From CAVUCH01 sp963739995 (GTDB lineage: Bacteria; Acidobacteriota; Vicinamibacteria; Vicinamibacterales; JAENWD01), in assembly GCA_963739995.1 (NCBI GenBank), contig CAVUCH010000026.1:124001-188000 (forward strand): a stretch of 64,000 nt of DNA. Reading direction: 5' to 3'. Each line of letters starts with the position of its first letter. The stretch's first letter is position 1. Below are positions 35,774 to 45,412 of the stretch, in pieces. The notes beneath the pieces were generated by a model that was given only the letters and a program-made list of their open reading frames with translations, searched no databases and was not told the DNA's origin. A program made the translations under genes and the position numbers.

Positions 35774-36149
35774 AGAAGGCCGCCGCCATGTTGGCATGTG
35801 TGTGGCTGCTGGGTGGGAGGTGGGCAGCGGGATGCCGTTCCCGTCCCACTGCGTGGGCCGTCAGACCAGGGAACGAGGTGATCATGCCGCGCGTCGGGAG
35901 AGCAGCCAAAGTCGCCCGCAGGTATCCAATTCGGGAACAAAATGCGACTTCTCCCATCCTTGACACTTCCGCAAGCGGTTTGATACATCTTCACTCCGTC
36001 GCACAGCCGAACGTCGCTGCAATCCTGCCTAGCGCCGGACCACGTTCGCTTCGCCCCCCTCAGGCTGGTGACGATGCTCGGAGCGCACGCCTCGTGCGCC
36101 AGAACGCGGTGTCCGCCGGCCGCGTGGCCTCGATCCGGTAGACGACACG
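35774..36149. promoter_or_regulatory. Intergenic region with probable sigma-70 promoter of the act-cox operon
   Basis: About 375 bp without a recognisable gene. TTGACA at 35960-35965 and ATACAT at 35983-35988 with a 17-bp spacer, and TG before the latter hexamer, form a good housekeeping-type promoter about 160 bp upstream of actA. It would drive the long respiratory operon that follows. No transcription start can be verified here. Confidence 0.55.
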
Positions 36150-36800
36150 ATGGCGCAGATTTTTTCCCGGCACGCGAACAGCTATGTCAAGGCGGGTGTC
36201 GTGTTGGCGCTCGTCCTGGCCGTCGCGATCTTCGTCTCCGCCGACCGGCTGTCCCGCTCCTCGTACGTCACGCGCGCGGACACGTTTCGCGAGCAGCCCA
36301 TCCAGTTCAGTCACCAGCACCACGTCGGCGGCATCGGAATCGACTGCCGCTACTGCCACACGTCGGTCGAGAAGGCCTCTGCCGCGGGCATACCGCCGAC
36401 GAAGACCTGCATGAACTGCCACTCGCAGATCTGGGCGAACAGCCCGTACCTGGAGCCGGTGCGCGAGAGCTTCCGATCCGACACGCCGCTGCGCTGGACA
36501 CGCGTGCACGACCTGCCCGACTTCGTGTACTTCAACCACAGCGTGCACGTGAAGAAGGGGGTCGGCTGTGCGACCTGCCATGGCCGCATCGATCGGATGC
36601 CGCTGATGTACCAGAAGTCGTCGCTGCTGATGGAGTGGTGCCTCGAGTGCCACCGCAACCCTGAGCGGTTCGTGCGGCCCCGCGAGGCGGTGTACCAGAT
36701 GGACTACCAGCCGCCCGACAACCAGCTCGAGCTCGGGCGCCGTCTCGTGAACGTGTACGACATCAAGAGACTGACCAGCTGCTCGACCTGTCACCGGTGA
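36150..36800 (+). CDS. actA: Alternative complex III subunit ActA, pentahaem cytochrome c
   Basis: A 216-residue protein with an uncleaved N-terminal membrane helix (AGVVLALVLAVAIFVS). It has five haem c motifs: CRYCH (66-70), CMNCH (87-91), CATCH (140-144), CLECH (164-168) and CSTCH (211-215). Extra His residues (FSHQHHVGG, FNHSVHVKKG) supply distal ligands. ActA carries electrons from the Fe-S part of alternative complex III toward periplasmic acceptors. It is the first gene of the actABCDEF cluster, and its stop overlaps the actB start by 4 bp. Confidence 0.95.
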   Translation: MAQIFSRHANSYVKAGVVLALVLAVAIFVSADRLSRSSYVTRADTFREQPIQFSHQHHVGGIGIDCRYCHTSVEKASAAGIPPTKTCMNCHSQIWANSPYLEPVRESFRSDTPLRWTRVHDLPDFVYFNHSVHVKKGVGCATCHGRIDRMPLMYQKSSLLMEWCLECHRNPERFVRPREAVYQMDYQPPDNQLELGRRLVNVYDIKRLTSCSTCHR

Positions 36801-39800
36801 GCCAACACGATTCAATGAGCGCAGACAAGACGTTCGACCTCGCTTCGGTTCGCGCGCGCCTCTCGGCGATGCGCGGGCGCCAGTTCTGGCGCAGCTTCGA
36901 GGAACTCGCCGAAACTCCCGAGTTCACGAGCTTCGTGCATCGCGAGTTCCCGCAGCACGCCTCCGAGTGGCTCGACCCGGTGGGCCGGCGCGGGTTCCTG
37001 AAGTTGATGGGGGCGTCGCTCGCACTGGCCGGCGCGAGCGCCTGCACGCGGCAGCCCGACGAGTTGATCGTTCCATACGTGCGGCAGCCCGAGAACGTGG
37101 TGCCCGGCCGGCCGCTGTTCTTCGCGACGGCGATGGCGCTCAGCGGATCGGCCATCGGGCTGCTCGCCGAGAGCCACGAGGGGCGTCCGACCAAGATCGA
37201 AGGCAATCCCGATCACCCCGCCAGCCTGGGCGCAACCGATGCGTACTCGCAGGCGTCGGTGCTGCAGTTGTACGATCCCGACCGCTCCACCGCCATCGCG
37301 TTCCTCGGTGAAATCCGCCCCTGGGCCACGTTCGTGCAGGTGATCGGGCAGGCCTTCAGGCAGCGCCAGGCCGTGCAGGGCGCGGGGCTGCGGTTCCTCA
37401 CCGAATCGGTCTCATCGCCGACGCTCGCCGGCCAACTCCAGGAAGTGCTCACCGCGCTCCCCCAGGCGAAGTGGCACCAGTGGGAGCCCGTCAACGGCGA
37501 CAACGCGCATGCCGGTGCGCGGCTTGCGTTCGGCGAGGTCGTCGAAACCACGTATCGATTCGAGAGCGCCCGCGTGGTCGTCTCGCTCGGAGCCGACTTC
37601 CTCGGCGCGGGCCCTGGCAGCGTCCGATACTCACGCGACTTTGCGAACGGCCGCCGCGTGCGCAAGGCGAAGGCCGAGATGAACCGGCTGTACGTCGCCG
37701 AAACCGCACCGTCGCCGACCGGCTCGATTGCAGACCATCGTCTGCCCGCGCGCGCCAGTCAGATCGAGGCGATCGCCAGGGGGCTTCACGCGTCCGTCAG
37801 CGGGGCCGGCGGCGCCCCCTCCGTTGGCAGCGCCGAGACGGACAAATGGATCACGGCGGCGGCGAAGGACCTGCAAGCAAACCGCGGCGCCGGCGTCGTT
37901 GTCGCAGGCGACCAGCAGCCGCCTGCCGTGCACGCTCTGGCCCACGCCATGAACGCCGCGCTCGGGAACGCGGGCGCCACCGTCGTCTATACGGATCCCG
38001 TGCAGCCTGTGCCGGTCGACCAGATGCAATCCGTGCGTGAGCTGGTCAACGACATGAACAACGGGCAGGTCGAACTGCTCGTCATCCTCGGCGGCAATCC
38101 CGTGTACACCGCGCCCGCCGATCTGAATTTCGGCGAGGCGCTGAAGAAAGTCGCGACCCGTGTTCACCTCGGCCTGTACGACGATGAGACGTCCGTGATG
38201 TGCCATTGGCACATCCCCGAGACGCACTACCTGGAAGGGTGGAGCGATGTGCGGGCGTTCGATGGCACCGCGTCGATCGTGCAGCCTTTGATCCTGCCCC
38301 TCTATCGTGGGCGCTCGGCGCACGAGGTCGTAGGCATTTTTTCCGCCCGGCCGGGGCGCGCGCCGTATGACGCCTTGCGCGATCACTGGAAGGCGCAGCC
38401 GCAGGCCGCCGGGCAGGATTTCGACAAGTTCTGGCGGCGCTCGGTTCACAACGGCCTGATCGAGGGCACGGCCCTGCCGCCGAAGTCGGTCAAGGCCTCG
38501 GGCGCCATTCCCCCGGCAGCCGCGCCTCCCCCGGGCAGGGGCGGGCTCGAGATTCATTTCGCCCCCGATCCCGCCGTCTACGACGGACGCTTCGCGAACA
38601 ACGGCTGGTTGCAGGAGGTCCCCAAGCCGCTGACGAAGCTCACGTGGGACAACGTGGCCATGATCGGGCCGGCCACGGCCCAGCGCCTGGGCCTCTCGAA
38701 TGAAGACGTCGTCGAGATCCGCTACCGCAACCGGACGGTGAATGCGCCGGTCTGGGTGCAGCCTGGTCATGCCGCGGACGCGGTCACGGTGCACCTCGGG
38801 TACGGCCGCACGCGCGCGGGGCGCGTCGCCGAGGGCGCCGGGTTCAATGCCTACACGCTCCGCACGTCCGACGCGCCGTGGGCGGGCTTCGGCGCGCAGC
38901 TCCGCAAGACCGGGGATACGTATCGCCTGGCCGGCACGCAGGGCCATCACTCGATGGAGAACCGGAACCTCGTGCGGGCCGGCACGCTCGAAGACTTCAC
39001 GCACGACCCCGAGTTCCCGCGACACCTCGCGCACGAGCCGTCCAGGACGATGACGATGTACCCCGACTACAAGTACGAGGGGTACAAGTGGGGCATGGCG
39101 ATCGATCAGACGGTCTGCACCGGCTGTTCGGCCTGCGTCGTGGCCTGCGTGGCGGAGAACAACATCCCGGTCGTCGGGAAGGATCAGGTGCTGCGGGGCC
39201 GTGAGATGGCGTGGCTGCGCATCGATCGGTATTTCGAGGGCGATCCGGACAACCCCGCCATCCACCACCAGCCGATGCTGTGCCAGCACTGCGAGAACGC
39301 GCCGTGCGAAGTCGTGTGCCCGGTGGCCGCCACGACGCACAGCCCGGAAGGTCTGAACGAGATGACCTACAACCGGTGCGTCGGCACGCGGTACTGCTCG
39401 CACAACTGCCCGTACAAAGTGCGCCGGTTCAACTTCCTGCTCTATTCGGACTACACGACCCCGAGCGTCAAGCTGGTGAAGAACCCGGACGTGAGTGTCC
39501 GGAGCCGCGGCGTGATGGAGAAGTGCACCTACTGCGTGCAGCGCATCAACCGCGCGCGGCAGGACTCGAAGGTGCAGGATCGCGCGATCAGGGACGGCGA
39601 GGTCGTGACCGCCTGCCAGGCCGCGTGTCCCACCGACGCGATTGTCTTCGGCGACCTGAACGATCCCGCCAGCCGAGTGGCGCAGCTCCACGCCGAGCCG
39701 CACGGCTATGGCGTGCTGGCCGACTTGAACACCAGGCCGCGCACACGCTACCTGGCGGCGCTCACGAATCCGAACCCCGAGCTGGGCGCCGCGCGGATGC

Positions 39801-39886
39801 ACGACGGTCATGCCGAGGAAGGGTCGACCGGGCTGCCGGACGCGCCGCCGGCTCCGAACACGGAACGCAACAGCGCGACGCACTGA
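36797..39886 (+). CDS. actB: Alternative complex III subunit ActB (molybdopterin-oxidoreductase-like plus Fe-S)
   Basis: A 1029-residue fused ActB. An internal Tat-type signal GRRGFLKLMGASLALAGASAC (about residues 63-83, with a lipobox-like Cys) precedes a molybdopterin-oxidoreductase-fold domain that in this family lacks the cofactor. From about residue 774 there is a four-cluster ferredoxin domain: CTGCSACVVAC, CQHCENAPCEVVCP, CVGTRYCSHNCPYK and CTYCVQ ... CQAACPTDA. It transfers electrons from quinol through Fe-S clusters to the haem subunits. The start is the GTG at 36797 overlapping the actA stop; an ATG at 36815 is an alternative. Confidence 0.95.
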   Translation: MSQHDSMSADKTFDLASVRARLSAMRGRQFWRSFEELAETPEFTSFVHREFPQHASEWLDPVGRRGFLKLMGASLALAGASACTRQPDELIVPYVRQPENVVPGRPLFFATAMALSGSAIGLLAESHEGRPTKIEGNPDHPASLGATDAYSQASVLQLYDPDRSTAIAFLGEIRPWATFVQVIGQAFRQRQAVQGAGLRFLTESVSSPTLAGQLQEVLTALPQAKWHQWEPVNGDNAHAGARLAFGEVVETTYRFESARVVVSLGADFLGAGPGSVRYSRDFANGRRVRKAKAEMNRLYVAETAPSPTGSIADHRLPARASQIEAIARGLHASVSGAGGAPSVGSAETDKWITAAAKDLQANRGAGVVVAGDQQPPAVHALAHAMNAALGNAGATVVYTDPVQPVPVDQMQSVRELVNDMNNGQVELLVILGGNPVYTAPADLNFGEALKKVATRVHLGLYDDETSVMCHWHIPETHYLEGWSDVRAFDGTASIVQPLILPLYRGRSAHEVVGIFSARPGRAPYDALRDHWKAQPQAAGQDFDKFWRRSVHNGLIEGTALPPKSVKASGAIPPAAAPPPGRGGLEIHFAPDPAVYDGRFANNGWLQEVPKPLTKLTWDNVAMIGPATAQRLGLSNEDVVEIRYRNRTVNAPVWVQPGHAADAVTVHLGYGRTRAGRVAEGAGFNAYTLRTSDAPWAGFGAQLRKTGDTYRLAGTQGHHSMENRNLVRAGTLEDFTHDPEFPRHLAHEPSRTMTMYPDYKYEGYKWGMAIDQTVCTGCSACVVACVAENNIPVVGKDQVLRGREMAWLRIDRYFEGDPDNPAIHHQPMLCQHCENAPCEVVCPVAATTHSPEGLNEMTYNRCVGTRYCSHNCPYKVRRFNFLLYSDYTTPSVKLVKNPDVSVRSRGVMEKCTYCVQRINRARQDSKVQDRAIRDGEVVTACQAACPTDAIVFGDLNDPASRVAQLHAEPHGYGVLADLNTRPRTRYLAALTNPNPELGAARMHDGHAEEGSTGLPDAPPAPNTERNSATH

Positions 39887-39922
39887 GTGATGAGAGGCGC
39901 GACGGAGCAGGACACCTGACGT

Positions 39923-41347
39923 ATGGCTGAACCCCTTCACAAGCTGGATCGTGCCGGACAGCCGGTCCAGTCGTCTGCGAGCACGCGCGCCGCGTCGATC
40001 GCGGAGGTGATGGCGCCCGGTCACGGCTTCACCTCGGTCACCGACAAGATCACGCAGATCGTCCTGCGGCCCGGCATCCTTCCCGGCTGGCTGTACGGGT
40101 TCATGATCGCGTTCGCGGTCATGATGATGTTCCTGTACGCGGTCACCTACCTGGTGTTCACCGGCACGGGGATCTGGGGCGTCAACATCCCGGTGGGCTG
40201 GGGCTTCGACATCGTCAACTTCGTGTGGTGGATCGGCATCGGGCACGCCGGCACGCTGATCTCGGCCATCCTGCTGCTCTTCCGGCAGCGGTGGCGCATG
40301 TCGATCGCGCGTTGCGCCGAGGCGATGACGCTGTTCGCCGTCGCGTGCGCCGGCATGTTTCCGGTGCTCCACACGGGCCGTCCGTGGCTCGCCTACTGGC
40401 TGTTTCCGTACCCGAACTCCATGGGGCTCTGGCCCCAGTTCCGCAGTCCGCTGATCTGGGACGTGTTCGCGGTCTCGACCTACGCGACAGTGTCGGCGCT
40501 CTTCTGGTACGTCGGGCTCATCCCCGACCTCGCGACGATGCGGGACAAAGCCAAGTCGATTTTCGTGAAGCGCATCTACGGTTTCTTCGCGCTCGGGTGG
40601 CGCGGGTCGGCGATGCACTGGCAGCGGTACGAAACCGCGTCGCTGCTGCTGGCCGGGCTCGCGACGCCGCTGGTGGTGTCGGTTCACACGGTGGTGAGCT
40701 TCGACTTCGCGGTGTCGGTCGTCCCCGGGTGGCACGCGACGATTTTCCCGCCCTACTTCGTGGCCGGCGCGATCTACTCCGGGTTCGCGATGGTGCTGAC
40801 GCTGGTGATTCCGATCCGGGCCTATTACGGCCTGGAGGGCTTCATCACGATGCGGCACATCCAGAACATGGCGAAGATCATGCTCGCCACGGGGCTGATC
40901 GTCTTCTACGGCTATACCGTGGAGGCGTTCATGGCGTGGTACAGCGCGAGCTCGTGGGAGGGGTTCATGCTTTCGAACCGCGCCACCGGCCCGTACTGGT
41001 GGGCGTACTGGACGCTGATCTTCTGCAACGGGGCCATCCCGCAGCTGCTCTGGTTCAAGCGCGTGCGGATGAACATCCCCGTGCTGTTCCTGATTTCGCT
41101 CATCGTGAACGTCGGCATGTGGCTGGAGCGGTACGTCATCATCGTCACCAGCCTTGCGCGCGACTACCTGCCGTCCTCGTGGGGCATGTATTCCGGAACC
41201 GTCTGGGACTGGGCGACCTTCGTGGGCACGCTCGGCCTGTTTGCGTGGCTGTTGTTCCTGTTCATCCGCTTCGTGCCGATGATCTCGATTTTCGAAATGC
41301 GGACCATCGTCCCCGACGCGGCGGTGAAGGACGAAGGGTCCCACTGA
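39923..41347 (+). CDS. actC: Alternative complex III subunit ActC (NrfD/PsrC-like membrane protein)
   Basis: A 474-residue integral membrane protein with about ten transmembrane helices, of the NrfD/polysulfide reductase family. Conserved stretches are GIWGVNIPVGWGFDIVNFVW, WIGIGHAGTLISAILLLFRQ, SVHTVVSFDFAVSVVPGWH and NVGMWLERYVIIVTSLARDY. ActC holds the quinol site and a putative proton path. The Leu codons are mostly CTG, in contrast to the paralogue at 53428-54894. Confidence 0.95.
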   Translation: MAEPLHKLDRAGQPVQSSASTRAASIAEVMAPGHGFTSVTDKITQIVLRPGILPGWLYGFMIAFAVMMMFLYAVTYLVFTGTGIWGVNIPVGWGFDIVNFVWWIGIGHAGTLISAILLLFRQRWRMSIARCAEAMTLFAVACAGMFPVLHTGRPWLAYWLFPYPNSMGLWPQFRSPLIWDVFAVSTYATVSALFWYVGLIPDLATMRDKAKSIFVKRIYGFFALGWRGSAMHWQRYETASLLLAGLATPLVVSVHTVVSFDFAVSVVPGWHATIFPPYFVAGAIYSGFAMVLTLVIPIRAYYGLEGFITMRHIQNMAKIMLATGLIVFYGYTVEAFMAWYSASSWEGFMLSNRATGPYWWAYWTLIFCNGAIPQLLWFKRVRMNIPVLFLISLIVNVGMWLERYVIIVTSLARDYLPSSWGMYSGTVWDWATFVGTLGLFAWLLFLFIRFVPMISIFEMRTIVPDAAVKDEGSH

Positions 41348-41354
41348 GCTCGAC

Positions 41355-41903
41355 ATGGCGCACCTGGACACCGCTCCGTCGCACTACGGCCTGATGGCCG
41401 AGTTCCCGTCGGCCTCGGCGCTGGTGACTGCAGCGCGCCGCGCGCGCGAGGCCGGCTATACGAAGGTCGACGCCTACTCGCCGTTCCCGATCGAGGAGCT
41501 GAACGAGGCCCTGATGCTGCCGCGCAACCGCGTGCCGCTGGTCGTGCTGCTGGGTGGGCTCACGGGGCTCGTGGCTGGCTACGGCCTGGAGTACTGGGCG
41601 TCTGTGATCGCGTACCCGCTCAACATCGGCGGCAGGCCGTTCCACTCGATGCCCTCCTTCATCGTACCGGCATACGAAATGACGATTCTGTTTGCCTCGC
41701 TGGCCACAGTCATCGGAATGATCATGCTGAACGGTCTCCCGATGCACTACCACCCCGTGTTCAATGTGCCGCGGTTTGCGGCCGCATCGAGCGATGGCTT
41801 CTTCCTCACCATCGAGACGGTCGACCCGAAGTACGACGTGCGGGGCACGCGGCAATTTCTGGAGGAGCTTCATCCGGTAGGAGTGTCCGACATTGCAGCT
41901 TAG
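41355..41903 (+). CDS. actD: Alternative complex III subunit ActD (DUF3341)
   Basis: A 182-residue protein. A soluble N-terminal domain (YGLMAEFPSASALVTAARRA, AGYTKVDAYSPFPIEELNEA) is followed by two transmembrane helices (VVLLGGLTGLVAGYGLEYWA, TILFASLATVIGMIMLNGLP), then MHYHPVFNVPRF and DGFFLTIETVDPKYD. ActD is a peripheral structural subunit without cofactors. It starts 7 bp after actC. Confidence 0.95.
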   Translation: MAHLDTAPSHYGLMAEFPSASALVTAARRAREAGYTKVDAYSPFPIEELNEALMLPRNRVPLVVLLGGLTGLVAGYGLEYWASVIAYPLNIGGRPFHSMPSFIVPAYEMTILFASLATVIGMIMLNGLPMHYHPVFNVPRFAAASSDGFFLTIETVDPKYDVRGTRQFLEELHPVGVSDIAA

Positions 41904-41930
41904 GGCTGGCCTGGCGCCGGGAGATGTGGC

Positions 41931-41950
41931 GCCGGCACTTCAGTGCCGGC
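41931..41950. repeat. REP-like palindrome inside the act operon
   Basis: GCCGGCAC-TTCA-GTGCCGGC, a perfect 8-bp stem with the flank GATGTGGC, lies exactly between the actD stop and the likely actE start. It is the same family as the copies at 1953, 14063, 14775 and 29378. Here it sits within a transcribed polycistronic region, where it could stabilise mRNA ends or tune expression. Confidence 0.8.
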
Positions 41951-41952
41951 CG

Positions 41953-42603
41953 GTGGCGAGCGAACGGTCCCGAGTCCGTGCGCGGCTGCTGCTCGCATGC
42001 CTGTTGTCGCTGGCGGCGGGTGCGGCCTGCCGGCAGGACATGCACGACCAGCCGAAGATCAAGGCCTACCGCGAGGCCGACTTCTTCGCCGATCGCCGGG
42101 GCATGCGGCCGATTCCCGAGAACACCGTCGCACGTGGCTTCCTGAACGACGACGATCACCTCTTCACGGGCAAGGTGAACGGGCAGTTCACCGACGAGTT
42201 CCCTTTCCAGGTGACGCGGGAGGTGCTGCAGCGCGGGCACGACCGCTTCGGGATCTACTGCACGCCCTGCCACGGACAGACGGGAATGGGGAATGGCATG
42301 GTCGTCCAGCGTGGCTACCGTCCTCCGCCGTCGTTCCACACCGAGCAGATCCGGAACCAGACGGTCGGCTACTGGTACGACGTGATGACGAACGGCTTCG
42401 GCGCCATGCCCGACTACCGGGCGCAGGTGGCTCCGGAGGACCGCTGGGCGATTGCGGCGTACATCCGGGCGCTGCAATTGAGCCAGCGCGCCACGACGGC
42501 CGACGTACCGGCCGACAAGGTATCGGAGCTCAACGCGCCGCAGCGTCCCGCGACCGCGCCGGCGGTTGGCGATTCGGGTGGTGCGCAGGGCGGGGTCCAC
42601 TGA
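41953..42603 (+). CDS. actE: Alternative complex III subunit ActE, monohaem cytochrome c lipoprotein
   Basis: A protein of about 216 residues. From the GTG at 41953 it has a lipoprotein signal (LLLACLLSLAAGAAC, lipid Cys about residue 26), so it is anchored to the outer face of the inner membrane. The haem motif is FGIYCTPCHGQTG (CTPCH at about 103-107), with the Met ligand in GFGAMPDYRAQV. The frame is open further upstream, but that stretch only translates the palindrome, so the later start is preferred. It is the electron exit of complex III. Confidence 0.88.
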   Translation: MASERSRVRARLLLACLLSLAAGAACRQDMHDQPKIKAYREADFFADRRGMRPIPENTVARGFLNDDDHLFTGKVNGQFTDEFPFQVTREVLQRGHDRFGIYCTPCHGQTGMGNGMVVQRGYRPPPSFHTEQIRNQTVGYWYDVMTNGFGAMPDYRAQVAPEDRWAIAAYIRALQLSQRATTADVPADKVSELNAPQRPATAPAVGDSGGAQGGVH

Positions 42604-42699
42604 ACAGAGCGGCTTGCGCGGAGTGCGGGGCCGAGCGCGATCGACACAGACGGATGACAGGACGGCCCGCAGCGGCGCCGCCTGACGACAAGAACCGAC

Positions 42700-43887
42700 A
42701 TGGTTGAGTCTTCCTACACCGCCCCGCCCCGTGTTGCCGGTCTGCAGCGGCTCGCGATGCTCGTCGGCCTCGCAGGCATCGCCCTCTGCGCCGTCGGCTT
42801 CGCGGCCAACCGCGAGCACTTCTTCAAGTCGTACCTGCTGGCCTACGTCTTCTGGATCGGCATCGCGCTCGGGTCCCTGGCACTCTCGATGGTGCACCAC
42901 CTCTCGGGCGGCGCGTGGGGCGTCGTGATCCGGCGGGTGCTGGAGGCGGCAAGCCGGACGCTGCCGTTCATGGCCCTGCTGTTCCTGCCAATCGCGTTCG
43001 GCATGCACGAGCTGTATCTCTGGGCGAACGCCGACGCGGTGGCGAAGGACGCCATCCTGCAGCACAAGGCGCCCTACCTGAACGTCCCGTTCTTCTTCCT
43101 GCGCGCGGCGATCTATTTCACCGTGTGGTCGGCGCTGGCCTTCCTGCTCTCCAAGTGGTCGCTCGAGCAGGAGCGGGAGGGTGAGCACGGCCAGGCGCTG
43201 AAGATGCAGCGCCTGAGCGGCGGCGGGCTGGTCGTGTACGCGATCACGATCCTGTTCATGTCGGTCGACTGGATCATGTCGCTCGACCCGCACTGGTTCT
43301 CGACGATCTACGGGATCCTGTTCATGGGCGGGCAGGGACTTTCGGCGCTCGCCTTCTCGATCGCGGTCGTGGTGCTGCTCTCGCGCACGGAGCCGATGTC
43401 GCGCGTGATCGCCCCGGCGCACCTGCACGATCTCGGCAAACTGATGCTCGCGTTCGTGATGCTGTGGGCCTACTTCTCGTTCTCGCAGTTCCTGATCATC
43501 TGGTCGGCGAACCTGCCGGAGGAGATTCCCTGGTACCTGAAGCGCATGGGCGGCGGCTGGCAGTGGGTGGGCCTGGCGCTCATCGTGGGCCACTTCGTGC
43601 TGCCGTTCGTGCTGCTGCTGTCGAGCGATGTGAAGAAGAACGGCCGCACGCTGATCGGCGTGGCAATTGCGGTGATCGTGATGCGCATCGTCGACCTGTT
43701 CTGGAACATCGGTCCGATGCACCACGAGGAGACCTTCGGCGTATCGTGGCTCGACGCCGTGACGCCGATCGCGCTGGGTGGAGTGTGGGTGGCGTTGTTT
43801 CTGTGGCAGCTGCAGTCGCGCTCGCTGCTGCCCATGGGCGAACCGTACCTGGCCGAAGCGCTCGAACACGGCCGGCACGGGCACTGA
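42700..43887 (+). CDS. actF: Alternative complex III subunit ActF (quinone-binding membrane subunit)
   Basis: A 395-residue integral membrane protein homologous to ActC/NrfD, with about ten helices. Characteristic parts are FFKSYLLAYVFWIGIALGSL, APYLNVPFFFLRAAIYFTVW, SVDWIMSLDPHWFSTIYGIL, KLMLAFVMLWAYFSFSQFLI and IWSANLPEEIPWYLKR. It pairs with ActC in the membrane. Its stop overlaps the next start (TGATG). Confidence 0.95.
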   Translation: MVESSYTAPPRVAGLQRLAMLVGLAGIALCAVGFAANREHFFKSYLLAYVFWIGIALGSLALSMVHHLSGGAWGVVIRRVLEAASRTLPFMALLFLPIAFGMHELYLWANADAVAKDAILQHKAPYLNVPFFFLRAAIYFTVWSALAFLLSKWSLEQEREGEHGQALKMQRLSGGGLVVYAITILFMSVDWIMSLDPHWFSTIYGILFMGGQGLSALAFSIAVVVLLSRTEPMSRVIAPAHLHDLGKLMLAFVMLWAYFSFSQFLIIWSANLPEEIPWYLKRMGGGWQWVGLALIVGHFVLPFVLLLSSDVKKNGRTLIGVAIAVIVMRIVDLFWNIGPMHHEETFGVSWLDAVTPIALGGVWVALFLWQLQSRSLLPMGEPYLAEALEHGRHGH

Positions 43888-44474
43888 TGGCTCGGAACGA
43901 TATGGCAGCAGATCACGCACACGGCAGACCGGTGGCGACGCCGCCGCTCAACCACGAGCTGAGCGACGCCGACCCGAACCCGATCCTGAAGTTTCTGGCC
44001 TTCCTGGCGGTTGCAACCATCGTGATCGCCTGGCTGGTCGTGTTCTTCTACAACTACCTCGAACGACGTGAGGCCGCGGAGAAGACGGGGCGGTATCCCA
44101 TGAGCTTGGCCGGCAAAGAACGCCCGCTCCCGCCGGCGCCACGGCTGCAGACGTCCCCGTTCCAGGACCTCAAGGACCTGCGGCAGCACGACAAGCCCGT
44201 GGTCGGCACCTACGAGTGGATCGACCGGAATGCCGGCACGGTTCGCATACCTGTCGATCGGGCGATGGACCTGCTCGCGGAGCGTGGGTTGCCATATCGC
44301 AAGGCCGGCCAGCCCTCGGCGGCTCCAGCGCCGGCCAAGGGATCCGCTGGCGCTCCGGGCGCCGGTGATGCGCCGGTGACGACCGGTGCATCAGCGCCAT
44401 CGGGCGGATCGCAGACTCCGACGGGAAGTTCGAGCGGGCGGCAGCCAACGACCGCACGTCCGCCGACACCATGA
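43887..44474 (+). CDS. Single-span membrane protein of the complex III/oxidase operon
   Basis: A 195-residue protein. A short His-rich cytosolic start leads to one transmembrane helix (ILKFLAFLAVATIVIAWLVV). The periplasmic conserved part is PPAPRLQTSPFQDLKDLRQ, VVGTYEWIDRNAGTVRIPVD and RAMDLLAERGLPYR, ending in a low-complexity Ala/Pro/Ser/Gly tail. Similar small proteins accompany SCO and oxidase genes in acidobacteria. The role is unknown; a subunit or assembly factor is likely from the context. Confidence 0.8.
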   Translation: MARNDMAADHAHGRPVATPPLNHELSDADPNPILKFLAFLAVATIVIAWLVVFFYNYLERREAAEKTGRYPMSLAGKERPLPPAPRLQTSPFQDLKDLRQHDKPVVGTYEWIDRNAGTVRIPVDRAMDLLAERGLPYRKAGQPSAAPAPAKGSAGAPGAGDAPVTTGASAPSGGSQTPTGSSSGRQPTTARPPTP

Positions 44475-44566
44475 GATGGTTCGGACTCGGCTCCAGGCTC
44501 CGGGGCCGGCCTCGTGAGCCCGTGAACCTGGCGACCGTTGATTGAAAACCGCAAGAAGGCATCGAA

Positions 44567-45412
44567 GTGACACCGAGGGTTCTGATCGCCGCCGCACTCG
44601 TGACGTGCCTCTCCGCTGGTCCTGCGTGGGCCCAGAGCACACCATCGCTGTACGAGCGCGAGTCGTCGTCGCAGCCGCCATCCAACAAGCTGCCGGAGTT
44701 GCTGACGGAGATCGGGCTCGATCAGAAGCTCGACACGCAGCTGCCGCTCGATTTGCCGTTCAAGGACGAAGCGGGGCGTGACGTGCGGCTCGGTCAGTTC
44801 TTCGGCAAGCGGCCGGTGATCCTGACGCTGGTGTATTACGAGTGCCCGATGCTCTGCACGCAGGTGCTCAACGGCCTGACGAGCGCCCTGGGCGTGCTGA
44901 AGTTCAGCGTCGGCGAAGAGTTCGACATCGTCACCGTGAGCTTCGATCCGAAGGAGACGCCGGAGCTGGCGGCGGGGAAGAAGGCCGCCTACCTGGAGCG
45001 GTATGACCGCCCCGGCGCCGAGAAGGGCTGGCATTTCCTGACCGGAGACGAGAAGTCGATCGCCGCGCTGACGAAGGCTGTCGGGTTCCGGTATGCGTAC
45101 AACGCGAGCATCGATCAGTACGCCCACGTCAGCGGGATCATGGTGCTGACGCCAGGCGGCAAGCTGTCGCGGTACTTCTACGGGATCGAGTACGGCCCTC
45201 GGGATGTGCGGCTTGCCGTCCTCGAGGCGGCCGATCAGCGGATCGGGACCCCCGTCGACCAGTTGCTCCTCTATTGCTTCCACTACGACCCGACGAGCGC
45301 CCGCTACAGCCTCGCCGTCATGCGGCTCGTCAGAGCCGCCGGACTCACGACCGTGCTGGCGCTGGTCGCGGGCGTGTTCGTCTTACGGCGACGGGAGCAG
45401 GCGGGGCGGTAA
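44567..45412 (+). CDS. SCO1/SenC family copper chaperone
   Basis: A 281-residue protein. The signal peptide VLIAAALVTCLSAGPAWAQ is followed by a thioredoxin-like SCO domain. The copper motif CPMLC is at about 93-97 in VILTLVYYECPMLCTQVLNG, and the conserved His lies in DQYAHVSGIMVLTPGG (about 186). A C-terminal helix (TTVLALVAGVFVLRR) anchors it. It loads the CuA site of subunit II. A GTG start at 44567 is used. It lies upstream of coxB. Confidence 0.93.
   Translation: MTPRVLIAAALVTCLSAGPAWAQSTPSLYERESSSQPPSNKLPELLTEIGLDQKLDTQLPLDLPFKDEAGRDVRLGQFFGKRPVILTLVYYECPMLCTQVLNGLTSALGVLKFSVGEEFDIVTVSFDPKETPELAAGKKAAYLERYDRPGAEKGWHFLTGDEKSIAALTKAVGFRYAYNASIDQYAHVSGIMVLTPGGKLSRYFYGIEYGPRDVRLAVLEAADQRIGTPVDQLLLYCFHYDPTSARYSLAVMRLVRAAGLTTVLALVAGVFVLRRREQAGR

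Noticed and set aside
37631..41371. A 1246-codon open frame on the minus strand opposite actB and actC
   Set aside because: It is an effect of high GC on the third-codon-position complement. The translation is low-complexity (His/Arg/Asp/Gly-rich) and has no domain, while the plus strand encodes clear complex III subunits.
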